A stretch of DNA of 64,000 nucleotides. Origin: Schizochytrium sp. TIO01 (Eukaryota > Sar > Bigyra > Thraustochytrida > Thraustochytriidae). The notes beneath the pieces are model-generated. The model was not told the DNA's origin and did not search any database. It was given only the letters and a program-made list of their open reading frames with translations. A program made the position numbers and the translations under genes. The stretch is from assembly GCA_004764695.1 (NCBI GenBank), contig SMSO01000031.1:3209048-3273047 (forward strand). Reading direction: 5' to 3'. Every line of letters begins with the position of its first letter. Position 1 is the stretch's first letter. Shown piece after piece: positions 1-9,245 of the stretch.

Positions 1-1
1 A

Positions 2-496
2 CTCGACCAGGACTGGTCTGAGCTGTCTAACAACCTTTGCGTATCTCCCCGTGAGATCCGTCTCGAGAACGATCTCACATCAAGCATGCGATCTGCATTG
101 GAGTTCTACCAGGAGCAGCAACGCCGGCGCATTGAGGATAAGGAGTGTGAGCTTGCTATTGACCTTGAGCGTAGCTTTAACAAAAGGCGCGCGCAGCATG
201 AGCAAGACCTGGAGCGATTTAGCCGTGTCGAGCATGCTAAGCTGCAAGAGAGCATTAGCTCTCTTGAGCGCATGCATGCAGTAAACAGCGCAAAACGTAT
301 GGCTGATCTTGAGCGTGATCGCCGCATGCTTGAACGCACTTACGTTGAGAAGATGACTGCTGACACCAAGCGTGTAAACCAGCAAAAGGCAATTCGTGAT
401 ATGGAAGAGGAACGCACCCGCCGTATTAATGAGAGTACTGAATTTCAGGAGGCCTTACAACGTGCTATTCGTGCCGAATTTGAGAGTTCCAAGTAA
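2..496 (+). CDS. Coiled-coil protein, 3' end only
   Basis: An open frame enters from the left edge of the window and ends at a TAA at 494-496, giving 164 residues of C-terminal sequence. It is dominated by Arg, Glu, Gln, Lys and Ala with heptad-like spacing and few prolines or glycines, so a long alpha-helical coiled coil is the only structural statement I can make. The first in-frame ATG (86) is probably internal, since the frame stays open upstream of it. The composition and charged Arg/Glu-rich helix resemble the protein at 18604-20070, but I see no clear shared motif. It converges tail-to-tail with the cyclase gene, whose stop lies about 330 bases away. Function unknown; cytoskeletal or ciliary roles are common for such proteins, but that is inference. 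Confidence 0.75.
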   Translation, partial: LDQDWSELSNNLCVSPREIRLENDLTSSMRSALEFYQEQQRRRIEDKECELAIDLERSFNKRRAQHEQDLERFSRVEHAKLQESISSLERMHAVNSAKRMADLERDRRMLERTYVEKMTADTKRVNQQKAIRDMEEERTRRINESTEFQEALQRAIRAEFESSK

Positions 497-824
497 CTTG
501 AGTCTTAAACACTTGCGCGCATACATGTATACCCATATAACAACACATTTTATTTTCATATGTTTGCACTCTCTCCGATGAAATTTAAGACATCACCCAT
601 AGCTCATTCACCAATTCCCTTCTTCACAAAGCATGTAAAATTCAGTCTGAGGCAAAGCATGGCCACCACAACAGCATAGCAAGACAATCAACGCGTTTTG
701 AAGGAAACTATATAAAAAAACAAAAATGTTACTTTTTATGTAAACAAAACAAAACAAAACAGCAGAACTTATGAAAAGGTAGGACATCCATCTCACCCTT
801 CACAGCAAACATATACTATCGCAT
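497..824. other. Convergent intergenic spacer
   Basis: AT-rich spacer between two genes that converge. It holds A-rich stretches, including a short AAAAC-type repeat near 743-762, and presumably carries the 3' UTRs and polyadenylation signals of both neighbours. I see no RNA gene or ORF worth calling. Confidence 0.5.
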
Positions 825-3800
825 CTACAAAGAGGGTTGCGGTGAGTCTGGTCGATCTACAGAAGCACTGATGCTACGCGCAGCATTGCGTTGTATTGCT
901 GCAACATCTGTGGCATCCATGAAAGCAACAGCAGCATTTGAACCTTTACGATGAGATATCGTTCCATGGTCAGATGATGGATCAGAATCAGTACGCACCT
1001 TGCCATCCTTGCCGATTGCAAATCCTGCCGAAGCAAGAACTTGCTCAAAGGTGGCTTCACGTACAGCCCAATCCTTCATTATTTCCTCGCGAGCCTCGTC
1101 GTTGAGACCTTCGCGAGTATATACTTCGTCCTCAAGAAGCCGCATCCAGTTATCACGATTCGTAGCAATCTGAATACATGGGTCTGAGGAGTTTGGGAGT
1201 AGGGTAGACATAGCAAAGAAAAGCGGTGCCACGATAAAGTCAATAAAGTTAATTGACATCTCTGCCTGGCTAGTTGTATCCCGATCCATATTAGGAGAAA
1301 CTTCCCAGCCGTTGGCGCGTTCAAGGTCACCTTGTGCATAAAATTCTTCGCAGACAAGATCTTGCCAGCGCTTAGAGCACGCCCAAGATCTTGTAGGGTT
1401 ACTAATATCGGAGCAGTGTAAGATTGACTTTGCAATCAAGCTACGCTCTTCTATATTCATGGAAGAGGTTGGCTCATCCATATGACGCACGATGCAGTCT
1501 CTTAATTCGCCTGTTAGGTCGAAATGGCAAGTCATGTCTGTGGCGAGAATGCAATCTAGTACAATTTGACGAACACGCGTAACGCTTGCTTCGTCTAGAT
1601 TGCACAAAATGTTCGTTGTATTGCTCTCAAACATACTGAACGTGCAGGCACAATGGTGGCTTTCTAGAACAGACCTACCTTCATAAAGCATAGCCAATTC
1701 TGTTTTAGCCTTCACTTGAAACGCATTGTTAAGACCAGGGTGTTCAAGGTCGTGGCAAAACGCTGCAATAGTAAGTGCGAACGCGTGCAAGTCGTCTAAG
1801 AACTCGCAACCGCGCATAGTAGTTAGCATACAGAAGGTACCTTGCAAGACATCACAAGCATGATCGTAATTGTGGTATGGATTGTGATGCATCGTCATGC
1901 CTGCCTCCACACGCTCGACAAAGGCGACGAGCCTATCAGCAGGGACAGAAAACTTCGAGTCGGCGCCCATGGTGCGGAACATAAAGGACACAAGGCTTGT
2001 GCGCATCTCAAGGGGAACCATCTGTAGATTGAAGTACCAAGACCCAGGGTCTAGCTCGCGCGGATCCTCAAGCTTCTGCTTATTCACAAATTTGTGATAT
2101 CGAGTAACCACGCTATTCCAAGAGTCTGTTTTCTTCTTCATGATGGCAGGGCGCTTCACGCTAAAGCGTTTGCGAGCAGTAGCCGCGGCAGCTACAGCTG
2201 CCATTGTTGCTGCAGATGATGACGCCATGCTGTTATTCCGAGTATGTCCAAGAAGAGCAGAGGATGATGCTGAGCGTCCTAAAGCAATCTCGCTTGTTCC
2301 ACGTTCACTTGGTCCATCACCCTGGACACGTTGGTCAACTGCGGCGCGGGCAGCTTCAAGAGCTTGAGTACGTAGTTCATCGACATAAGTTGCAAGAGGA
2401 AGCTCATCAACTGCACCACGATCAACATTATTGTCTTCATCAGAGGTATCATCCTCCCCCTCCTCAGGAATAATGTTTGCCATTTCTTCTTCGGTACGAT
2501 GAACACGAACTAGGGTCATAAGTGAAATACCTTTGCCAACATGAGCAAGCACAGCCCCAAGTGGTACAGGTCCAACTTCCACAGAAGACTCCTCATCAGT
2601 GTAGCTAATAAGACGAGCACACGCCTGGATATAAGCATTTGCAAGAAACTCTGGAGAGTCTTGGTCGTCTGGAAACACAACGTCTTCGGCGGTTGAGCCA
2701 ATACTTGCCATCGAAAGTCGCCGTGCAGCACCTGCTAGAGCATCATCAACGCTCTGTCGTCGCACCTCTGCACGTGTGAATTGAGAGCCAAGCCAGCGAC
2801 GAGATTTTTCATCCAAACTTACAGGACTTACTAGCTCTGCAAAGGATCGCGTAAGCAAAAGTCGTTTGAGAACACCAAGAAGATCACGCTCGCCACGTGT
2901 CCGAGCTGCTTTAGCAACAAAATCAAGGTGCGCTAATGGAGCAGCCAAAGGGCCTTTATTTGCATCTGTTGTGAGAGTTCCACGACGGGAGCTTGGTACA
3001 GCAGTTGATGACGCAATTCGAGATCGCGTTCGTGTCAGAGTGCTGCTCCTCTGAAGTGGCTCTTGCAGAACTACAGGACTCTCAATTTCAGGTACCTTTT
3101 GAGAAAGATCGATTCGCATTGACTTGATCGGCTTTTTCTTCTTTGGTTGACGTTTGAGTGTTTCGCCACGACCGGCACCTGTTGGATCCACAAAGCTACC
3201 ACCGCGTGTTCCTGTCTCGTTCCTCATGTTCATCTCCATATTATCTTGAAACATATCATCGGCAATCTCGCGTTGCTCAGAGAGGCTCGAATCTTCTGAT
3301 GCCTTCGGGGAGCTGGCGACTGTCTCTTGCATTTGTTCTATATACTCCTCGTCAGCATCACGAACAATAAGTTGGAGGCCAACACTGAAGATGGTATGCT
3401 GGGTCTGGACTTCTGCGTACGGTTCATGGATATGAAGGTCCATGTCAAGGCGTGGAGAAACAATACGCCGTGCATATACATCCGCAAGTTGGACTGCACA
3501 ATAGCCTAGCATGATATCAAAACCTAGAGCTGTGTCTGCTTGTCGCCAAAGGACAATTTCGAGTTTTGAGTTCCGGAGTGGCTGGCTTGCCCAGTCCACA
3601 AGGAGTTCTGGCGCAAGCTTAAACACAAAGCTTTCATTGAATTCTAAAAGTTCGGAGTGCACGGGAGCGGTCAGCATTGTTTGCTTGCGCACAAGTCGAG
3701 TTCCGTTGTAGATATTGATGAAAGCAGATGCATAGATCTCGGTCATTGGATTATTCGCTGATGCAGCAAGATGTCCGGAGCCAGGCTTTGAGCTCGTCAA

Positions 3801-6800
3801 AGAGGGGAGTCTATCTCCGAGTGTATGACTCACACCACGTAAAGTAATGATCAGACCTGATTCCTCGTCTGTTAGAACCTCTCCGAAGTCACATTTTGTT
3901 CGGCGACGGACAGGAAGCAGTTCGTTAATACTAGATGTGAGTGAGTTTCTAGCACCTACAAAGCGTGCTCCAAGCTTGTGACGGTTTAATGTCATTGAGA
4001 CACGTGAGAACCAGCGTCGAGTCTCTGTATCATCAGCCTCAGCAAAAGTAAAGTCCTTGTAGGTAAAATGCATTTCGCCACGACGAGACCATTCTTCTGT
4101 TTTAACCTTAAATGCAAGACTGTGAACTCGATCTGAAGTGTCCTGAACCATCTCCACAGTAGCATCGTTTAGGTAAATGACCACATGGGCATCCACTGCT
4201 GTCATACGTCGAGGATCACGCTTCTTGAACAGCAGCATACAATCCTGCCGAAGAATGACGAAGCGTTCCTTCCAATCTGAAAAAATCTTCTTATTTCCTC
4301 CCGCAGGGCTTTGCTTTCTGATAGAGAGAAAGCCCTCCTTCTCCACCCGTGTTTGCCGAGGATCGCTGCTTTGGCGTAGCATTAAGGATGCAGGCCGGGG
4401 TTGTAAATATGCTTTATCCTCCTTCTGAAGCTTCTCGAGCTCTAAGGCTGCCTTGAACTGATTCCTTGCACGCGTAATACTTGCAGCCAGTGATAATTTA
4501 TGGCGTTTGAGAAGTCGATGGCGCAAAGTGCTCACGAGAAGAGTGTCTGCAAAGCGATATACATACTCATCATTGAAGGCATTTGCTCGAATCTTGTGGA
4601 CAATTCCATGCTGATCAGCGAGATTCTCACAAGCAGCTTTTACTAGAGCTGCGGTGTAATCTTTGTGAAGGGAGTTTTGTGGATACACATCTTGAATCAG
4701 ACGAAGAGAAAAGGTTGTACCAATCATGCAGGCAATTCGAAGAACCATTTGTTCAATAGAGCCTAATCGGTCAACAATTTCCCCAAGAACACCCGCTGCG
4801 GTTCGGGGCGGAGCAACCTCGGTTGGGGGATAGTAATCAGCAGGAAATTTCATTGTTTCCATCTCATCCTCATTGATACCATCAGTTCCTGCGCTACTAT
4901 GGTTCGCCGTACCTCCACTACCGTCATTCCCCGCGGCGTTCAAGAAAGCAGCTTGTTTACTTAAAGCTGCACGGTGTGCTGCATGCAGGGTCCATGCGGG
5001 TTCATCCAGATGTTGCACTGCGATACGCAGCGAGGCCATATACTTCAGGTTAGGGTCATATCCGCCAGCTCCCCGACGTACTTGCTTCTTGCCAGAACTA
5101 ATCGGTGTAAATCTTACAAGTTTCGGTTTACGAGCTTCGCGGATCTCATGGGCAAACTCTTTGATAAGGAGAGGGTTATTGAAGCAGCGAGGTTCGCAAA
5201 CTTGCCATAGGTCGGCGCTGATAACCTCAATATTTTCACCAACATTTTTGCGGAAGATGTCAATAGCCATCGCACGGGATAAAGGGCCTAGGGCGAGAAT
5301 GTCAACACCATCGATCGAACACATTTCCCGAAAAGCCGGTAACGCGTTACGTGTACGAGATTCAACGAGGCGCGGTCGCAAACCCATGGTTCGATCCGCA
5401 TACCCTTCAAATGGACGGAGAGCAATTACAAGCATTAGCTCAAGAGCATCACTGCATACTAAACTGGCTAGTTTAGAGGCAATTCGCCATGAATGTTCAT
5501 CAAGTCGCAAAGCATCGTCGAAGAGTATAATAAGACCGCCAAACTTGATGGTGACCTTGGAGATGATATCACAAATCATGTCTGAAATGAGGTCATTAAT
5601 ATGAGCCTTGTATTGGGCAGGTGCAAGCTTCTCCAATGCTTGAGCAGCGTCACCGGAGGGAGGTGCAAAATTAGTACCAAGGTCTTCATTGAGAAGGCTA
5701 GCGTACTCAATTAAGTTCTCGTCCAACACTCCTTGAAGAATTTGGGTTCGCACTTTGCTAGGATTTTTCCTTAAGGTTGACTTTGCAAGACTTGAAGCCT
5801 CAAAGAAGATCCACTGTGAAATAATATCAAACCAGACATGGTAATTCCGTTCGGCGTTACGAAATTTGAGGAACTGTGCTGTGCCATTCTCAGACTCAAA
5901 GAGTTGTTCAAACTGAGATGTGGTGTGTTCCCATTGTTCGGACGATCCCAAAACAGGCACGCTGTTTGGAAGAAAACCATAACCAAACCGTTTAAGCATG
6001 TGAGTTTTGCCTGAACCAGGCTCTCCAGAAATAACAACAACAGATCCTTTGCCACATTCAACAAGTTCAATTTTTCGAGCCATGAGAGACTGCAGAACGA
6101 AGGAGCTTGCAGATTGTATAACTTCTACGTCTTTCCGAGGGACTGCCACTAGTTTAAGAGTTGTTCCTCCATTACCAGACATGTCATTATATACGCTCGC
6201 GTTGCTCCCCCCAAGTGATGGGACCTTGCGCAGAGAAGGGTCATCGTGCGACTTTAAACCTTTTGTTGGTACTAGTTCGATGGTGGAGTTCCAAATTTCA
6301 CCAAAGCCCAGCGCCTCATTGACTACAGCCTCAAGGTATTTAAAGGGAACACCCATTGCCTCGGGACGTGGTGCATCAGTACCTTCACCTAGGGAGTCGA
6401 TGCGTTCCCGATTTGTTGCCCAAATGTCCATATTTAACACTACTTCAGTACCCTGGATCATGAGAGCTACATCCGATGTAGACACACCATGTCGCATGAG
6501 ACCAACGTTTTTACAATACTCCGTTACGTTCCGCAGTAGCGACTTTGTTTCGTCCTGACCTTGGTCGTGACGATCCACCGAGGCAACGCAATAGAGATCC
6601 CCTGCACCAACAGCAACTTGACTACATGTGATGAGGTATTCCGGATCGACCTTTTCGCCTGAAGTTGACAGATGAGAGGAGGTACGGTTCGCATTATTGT
6701 AAAAGATGAGACTCTTTCGTGGACTAGTGGATCTTGGGCCATAGCTACTTTGCCCTGATGATGTGTGATTACTAGGCGTGCTGTGTAGCTCGTAGGCAAA

Positions 6801-8741
6801 CTCTCCATCCAATGAATCACCTTGTGAATCTGAGTCTAAAACCTCCTGTACGGTGCCCTTGCGAGCAGCCTTTGATTTGCTGCCAGAAAACAAGGCTTTA
6901 AGTCGTTGACTAGATCGTTGATGTACTCGACCCAGGCTGTTATGAGGCTTCCGACGCTGAGCGCCGCTCCGAGCCCCGAGAAGTGTGTTGGGTACACGAA
7001 AGTACATGCGGAGATTTTCATTTTTCTGTTCACTTGTTTCCTCAATTTCAAGGAGGCGTGTAGTACCTAATATATCAAAAGATATGAAGCGTTCAGAAGA
7101 ATGAGCTAACATCGCAGCAGTTGCAGCTTGTCCTTTGATAGGAAATCGAGGCCCAAGTAAGTGCATTGTGGGAGCATGAACAAGGTTTGATGCCGTGCTA
7201 TCAGAGCGAGCTTTGGAGCTACTCCGTGTAATTGCATGGCCTAGTAGGGTACCACGGTTTTTCTTCTTTTTCTCTATCGCTTCGCCCTTTCTGTTTGCTG
7301 AGGAGTATGCCAAAGCGTCCAAACTTGTTAATGGTTCAAAAACAACAATTGGGGCGGCTTTTCCTTTCACCTTGACCGGTGCCAGCGCTCGAAAAGGGAT
7401 ATCACGACTGCAGGTGATATAAGTAGCTTCATCGCAAATAATCGTCGATCCACCCTCAGATTTCATACTTACGATAGCTGCACCCATCAAACGCGCAGAA
7501 AGATTAACAATGTCGCCCAAAACAGAGTACTCTTTGCGTGTCTGGCTGCCAAGTACACCACAGAAAGCTGTTCCAGAGGTTATTCCAACAGCAGGGTTCA
7601 TGTTGAGCTTTTCTCGCAACTCTGTAGCTGCATGCAACGAAGAGGAGACAGCGCGCTTTGCATCATTTTCATGACTGTAGGGCGGCAAGCCAAAAAGTAC
7701 AATTATGGTTGCTCCCTTGTCATCAACGATGAATTTATTTAGCGCACCTTCATATTTGTAAGCAGACGTCTGGACAATACGCATAGCTTCGTGCAACACA
7801 AGCATTTCATCACCACCCTTTGCGGCTTCTTGTACCTCAGATTCTGAGAGACCAAGACTTATAAAAACCACAGAAACATGACGCAACTCTGAGCTAAAGT
7901 ATTCAAATTCAGGATGTTCAGAATCAATTGACTGGAGTGCGGCAGCAGGGATAAGTTGACGGATCCGACGCTCGGTCAACCCGGTATATGAGTCAAAAAG
8001 ATTAAGGCCAAATTGCTTGTTACGGGCCCGGCCTGTCGCCGTAACAGAGTCTAAATCGATTCGCACAAAACTACCATGTCGAGCGCGCTTAGGGCTTGGC
8101 ATTTTAATCCCCTTGAAGAACTTTGAGATTTGTTTCCATGCAGGAGGAGATGCAATCACTTCTCCTGCTGAGGCCATACCTTCAGCGGCAAATGCCTGGC
8201 TCATAGGTTCGCCTACAGCAATGTATTCTGTCCTTCCTTTGACACCTCCTAGATGAAGAATGGCTAAAGAGCCTACGCCAACTCCAATCTTAATACTTAG
8301 CGATACAGAGTCGTCATCAAAGGCAAGGCCTTGGCCAAGGCCTTGAATGCGTACTGCACTCTGGGTTGCTCTACGAGCGCGGTCGCCAATGCTCTCTTCA
8401 TCGCTTGTGGGAGGCCAAAGCACAATCATTGCATCACCTGCAAATTTGAAGACATCGCCACCTTCTGAGTTGATAATTTTCACGAGCTGACTAAAATACG
8501 AGTTCAACTGTTTGGCAAGATGCTCCGCGCCAGCGTGAGGGCCATACTGAATTGACATACTTTCACTGAGTTTGGTAAACCCACTGACATCAGCAAAAAG
8601 ACATGCTGCATCATACGTTGCAAGGCGAGGCTTTGTGGCATCATGTTTCACTCCAGTTTGGTTTTCCTCCTCTTCGAGCTGAAGGATTTCCTCGACGACC
8701 AACGAAGGTAAGTAGCTCGCAAGTAGCTCAATATACCTCAT
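825..8741 (-). CDS. Soluble-type adenylyl cyclase fused to ATPase, PH, C2-like and cyclic-nucleotide phosphodiesterase domains
   Basis: 2638-residue uninterrupted gene. The frame extends to a TTG at 8765, but the first ATG is at 8741. Two class III cyclase domains lie in tandem as in animal ADCY10. C1 (about 45-230) has both metal aspartates, D51 in FADVSG and D103 in KFAGDA, with the adenine-side lysine K99. C2 (about 290-460) lacks the aspartate (FISLG) but keeps KGATIIVLFG and the Asn/Arg of VNLSAR. A P-loop ATPase follows, with Walker A GEPGSGKT at about 904 and a Walker B-like LIILFDDA at about 1069. Next come a PH domain (about 1466-1594) and a C2-like beta domain (about 1624-1775). A class I PDE catalytic domain (about 2227-2514) ends the chain, with HNPYHNYDHA, HDLEHPGLNN and HCSDISNP supplying the metal ligands. 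It should make cAMP from ATP and hydrolyse cyclic nucleotide, at membranes via PH/C2. The order AC-AC-ATPase-PH-C2-PDE is unusual. Family calls are strong; PDE specificity is uncertain. Confidence 0.93.
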   Translation of the reverse strand: MRYIELLASYLPSLVVEEILQLEEEENQTGVKHDATKPRLATYDAACLFADVSGFTKLSESMSIQYGPHAGAEHLAKQLNSYFSQLVKIINSEGGDVFKFAGDAMIVLWPPTSDEESIGDRARRATQSAVRIQGLGQGLAFDDDSVSLSIKIGVGVGSLAILHLGGVKGRTEYIAVGEPMSQAFAAEGMASAGEVIASPPAWKQISKFFKGIKMPSPKRARHGSFVRIDLDSVTATGRARNKQFGLNLFDSYTGLTERRIRQLIPAAALQSIDSEHPEFEYFSSELRHVSVVFISLGLSESEVQEAAKGGDEMLVLHEAMRIVQTSAYKYEGALNKFIVDDKGATIIVLFGLPPYSHENDAKRAVSSSLHAATELREKLNMNPAVGITSGTAFCGVLGSQTRKEYSVLGDIVNLSARLMGAAIVSMKSEGGSTIICDEATYITCSRDIPFRALAPVKVKGKAAPIVVFEPLTSLDALAYSSANRKGEAIEKKKKNRGTLLGHAITRSSSKARSDSTASNLVHAPTMHLLGPRFPIKGQAATAAMLAHSSERFISFDILGTTRLLEIEETSEQKNENLRMYFRVPNTLLGARSGAQRRKPHNSLGRVHQRSSQRLKALFSGSKSKAARKGTVQEVLDSDSQGDSLDGEFAYELHSTPSNHTSSGQSSYGPRSTSPRKSLIFYNNANRTSSHLSTSGEKVDPEYLITCSQVAVGAGDLYCVASVDRHDQGQDETKSLLRNVTEYCKNVGLMRHGVSTSDVALMIQGTEVVLNMDIWATNRERIDSLGEGTDAPRPEAMGVPFKYLEAVVNEALGFGEIWNSTIELVPTKGLKSHDDPSLRKVPSLGGSNASVYNDMSGNGGTTLKLVAVPRKDVEVIQSASSFVLQSLMARKIELVECGKGSVVVISGEPGSGKTHMLKRFGYGFLPNSVPVLGSSEQWEHTTSQFEQLFESENGTAQFLKFRNAERNYHVWFDIISQWIFFEASSLAKSTLRKNPSKVRTQILQGVLDENLIEYASLLNEDLGTNFAPPSGDAAQALEKLAPAQYKAHINDLISDMICDIISKVTIKFGGLIILFDDALRLDEHSWRIASKLASLVCSDALELMLVIALRPFEGYADRTMGLRPRLVESRTRNALPAFREMCSIDGVDILALGPLSRAMAIDIFRKNVGENIEVISADLWQVCEPRCFNNPLLIKEFAHEIREARKPKLVRFTPISSGKKQVRRGAGGYDPNLKYMASLRIAVQHLDEPAWTLHAAHRAALSKQAAFLNAAGNDGSGGTANHSSAGTDGINEDEMETMKFPADYYPPTEVAPPRTAAGVLGEIVDRLGSIEQMVLRIACMIGTTFSLRLIQDVYPQNSLHKDYTAALVKAACENLADQHGIVHKIRANAFNDEYVYRFADTLLVSTLRHRLLKRHKLSLAASITRARNQFKAALELEKLQKEDKAYLQPRPASLMLRQSSDPRQTRVEKEGFLSIRKQSPAGGNKKIFSDWKERFVILRQDCMLLFKKRDPRRMTAVDAHVVIYLNDATVEMVQDTSDRVHSLAFKVKTEEWSRRGEMHFTYKDFTFAEADDTETRRWFSRVSMTLNRHKLGARFVGARNSLTSSINELLPVRRRTKCDFGEVLTDEESGLIITLRGVSHTLGDRLPSLTSSKPGSGHLAASANNPMTEIYASAFINIYNGTRLVRKQTMLTAPVHSELLEFNESFVFKLAPELLVDWASQPLRNSKLEIVLWRQADTALGFDIMLGYCAVQLADVYARRIVSPRLDMDLHIHEPYAEVQTQHTIFSVGLQLIVRDADEEYIEQMQETVASSPKASEDSSLSEQREIADDMFQDNMEMNMRNETGTRGGSFVDPTGAGRGETLKRQPKKKKPIKSMRIDLSQKVPEIESPVVLQEPLQRSSTLTRTRSRIASSTAVPSSRRGTLTTDANKGPLAAPLAHLDFVAKAARTRGERDLLGVLKRLLLTRSFAELVSPVSLDEKSRRWLGSQFTRAEVRRQSVDDALAGAARRLSMASIGSTAEDVVFPDDQDSPEFLANAYIQACARLISYTDEESSVEVGPVPLGAVLAHVGKGISLMTLVRVHRTEEEMANIIPEEGEDDTSDEDNNVDRGAVDELPLATYVDELRTQALEAARAAVDQRVQGDGPSERGTSEIALGRSASSSALLGHTRNNSMASSSAATMAAVAAAATARKRFSVKRPAIMKKKTDSWNSVVTRYHKFVNKQKLEDPRELDPGSWYFNLQMVPLEMRTSLVSFMFRTMGADSKFSVPADRLVAFVERVEAGMTMHHNPYHNYDHACDVLQGTFCMLTTMRGCEFLDDLHAFALTIAAFCHDLEHPGLNNAFQVKAKTELAMLYEGRSVLESHHCACTFSMFESNTTNILCNLDEASVTRVRQIVLDCILATDMTCHFDLTGELRDCIVRHMDEPTSSMNIEERSLIAKSILHCSDISNPTRSWACSKRWQDLVCEEFYAQGDLERANGWEVSPNMDRDTTSQAEMSINFIDFIVAPLFFAMSTLLPNSSDPCIQIATNRDNWMRLLEDEVYTREGLNDEAREEIMKDWAVREATFEQVLASAGFAIGKDGKVRTDSDPSSDHGTISHRKGSNAAVAFMDATDVAAIQRNAARSISASVDRPDSPQPSL

Positions 8742-8880
8742 GTTCACGTGTTCACGCCTTTTCAATACTTATAAATCCCTTTCTGCGTTGGATCACTCCA
8801 GAAACGCTTCGTATTCGCCCTCTCCCACGTCCAAGAGATAAGCTGTATCAAGCGGCACGTGCAGCTCTAACTAAAGTGTG

Positions 8881-8908
8881 CCAGCGCGTGAATCCTTTCA
8901 CGAGCTGG
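8881..8908. promoter_or_regulatory. Imperfect palindrome upstream of the cyclase/PDE gene
   Basis: Arms CCAGC-g-CGTGAA and TTCACG-a-GCTGG surround a four-base spacer, giving eleven paired positions and one mismatch. It lies about 140 bases upstream of the cyclase/PDE start codon. It could be a transcription-factor dimer site or a 5' UTR hairpin; no factor can be named. Confidence 0.35.
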
Positions 8909-9215
8909 CCGTCGCGGTCGCCTCAGCTGAGACTTGCGCCTCCGCAGCGGCGAGCGTCAGGAAGCGGGTAGACCCTTGACCCACTCAGTTCTCGCTCGCG
9001 TTCTCTGGGCTCTTTCGGCAGCCACCACGTAAATGGCTAGCTACGTGAACCTCAACAAACGAAAAAATTAGCCTTTACCTAACCAAGCAAGCAATGTCCA
9101 ACGCAGATCCAGCAGAGAGGGAGAAAGTAGAGGACGGCAAGCCGCGTAATCAACCACAAGTTGTCCACAACGTCGCAGCTATCCCTGCCGCTATCTTCGC
9201 TGTTGTCGTTGCCGT

Positions 9216-9245
9216 TGCTGCTGCTGCTGCTGCTGCTGTTGCTGT
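9216..9245. repeat. TGC/CTG trinucleotide repeat
   Basis: About seven perfect TGC units with degenerate flanking units, inside a small Ala/Val-coding ORF that is probably not a gene. A second TGC run lies at about 11031-11047. Confidence 0.85.
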
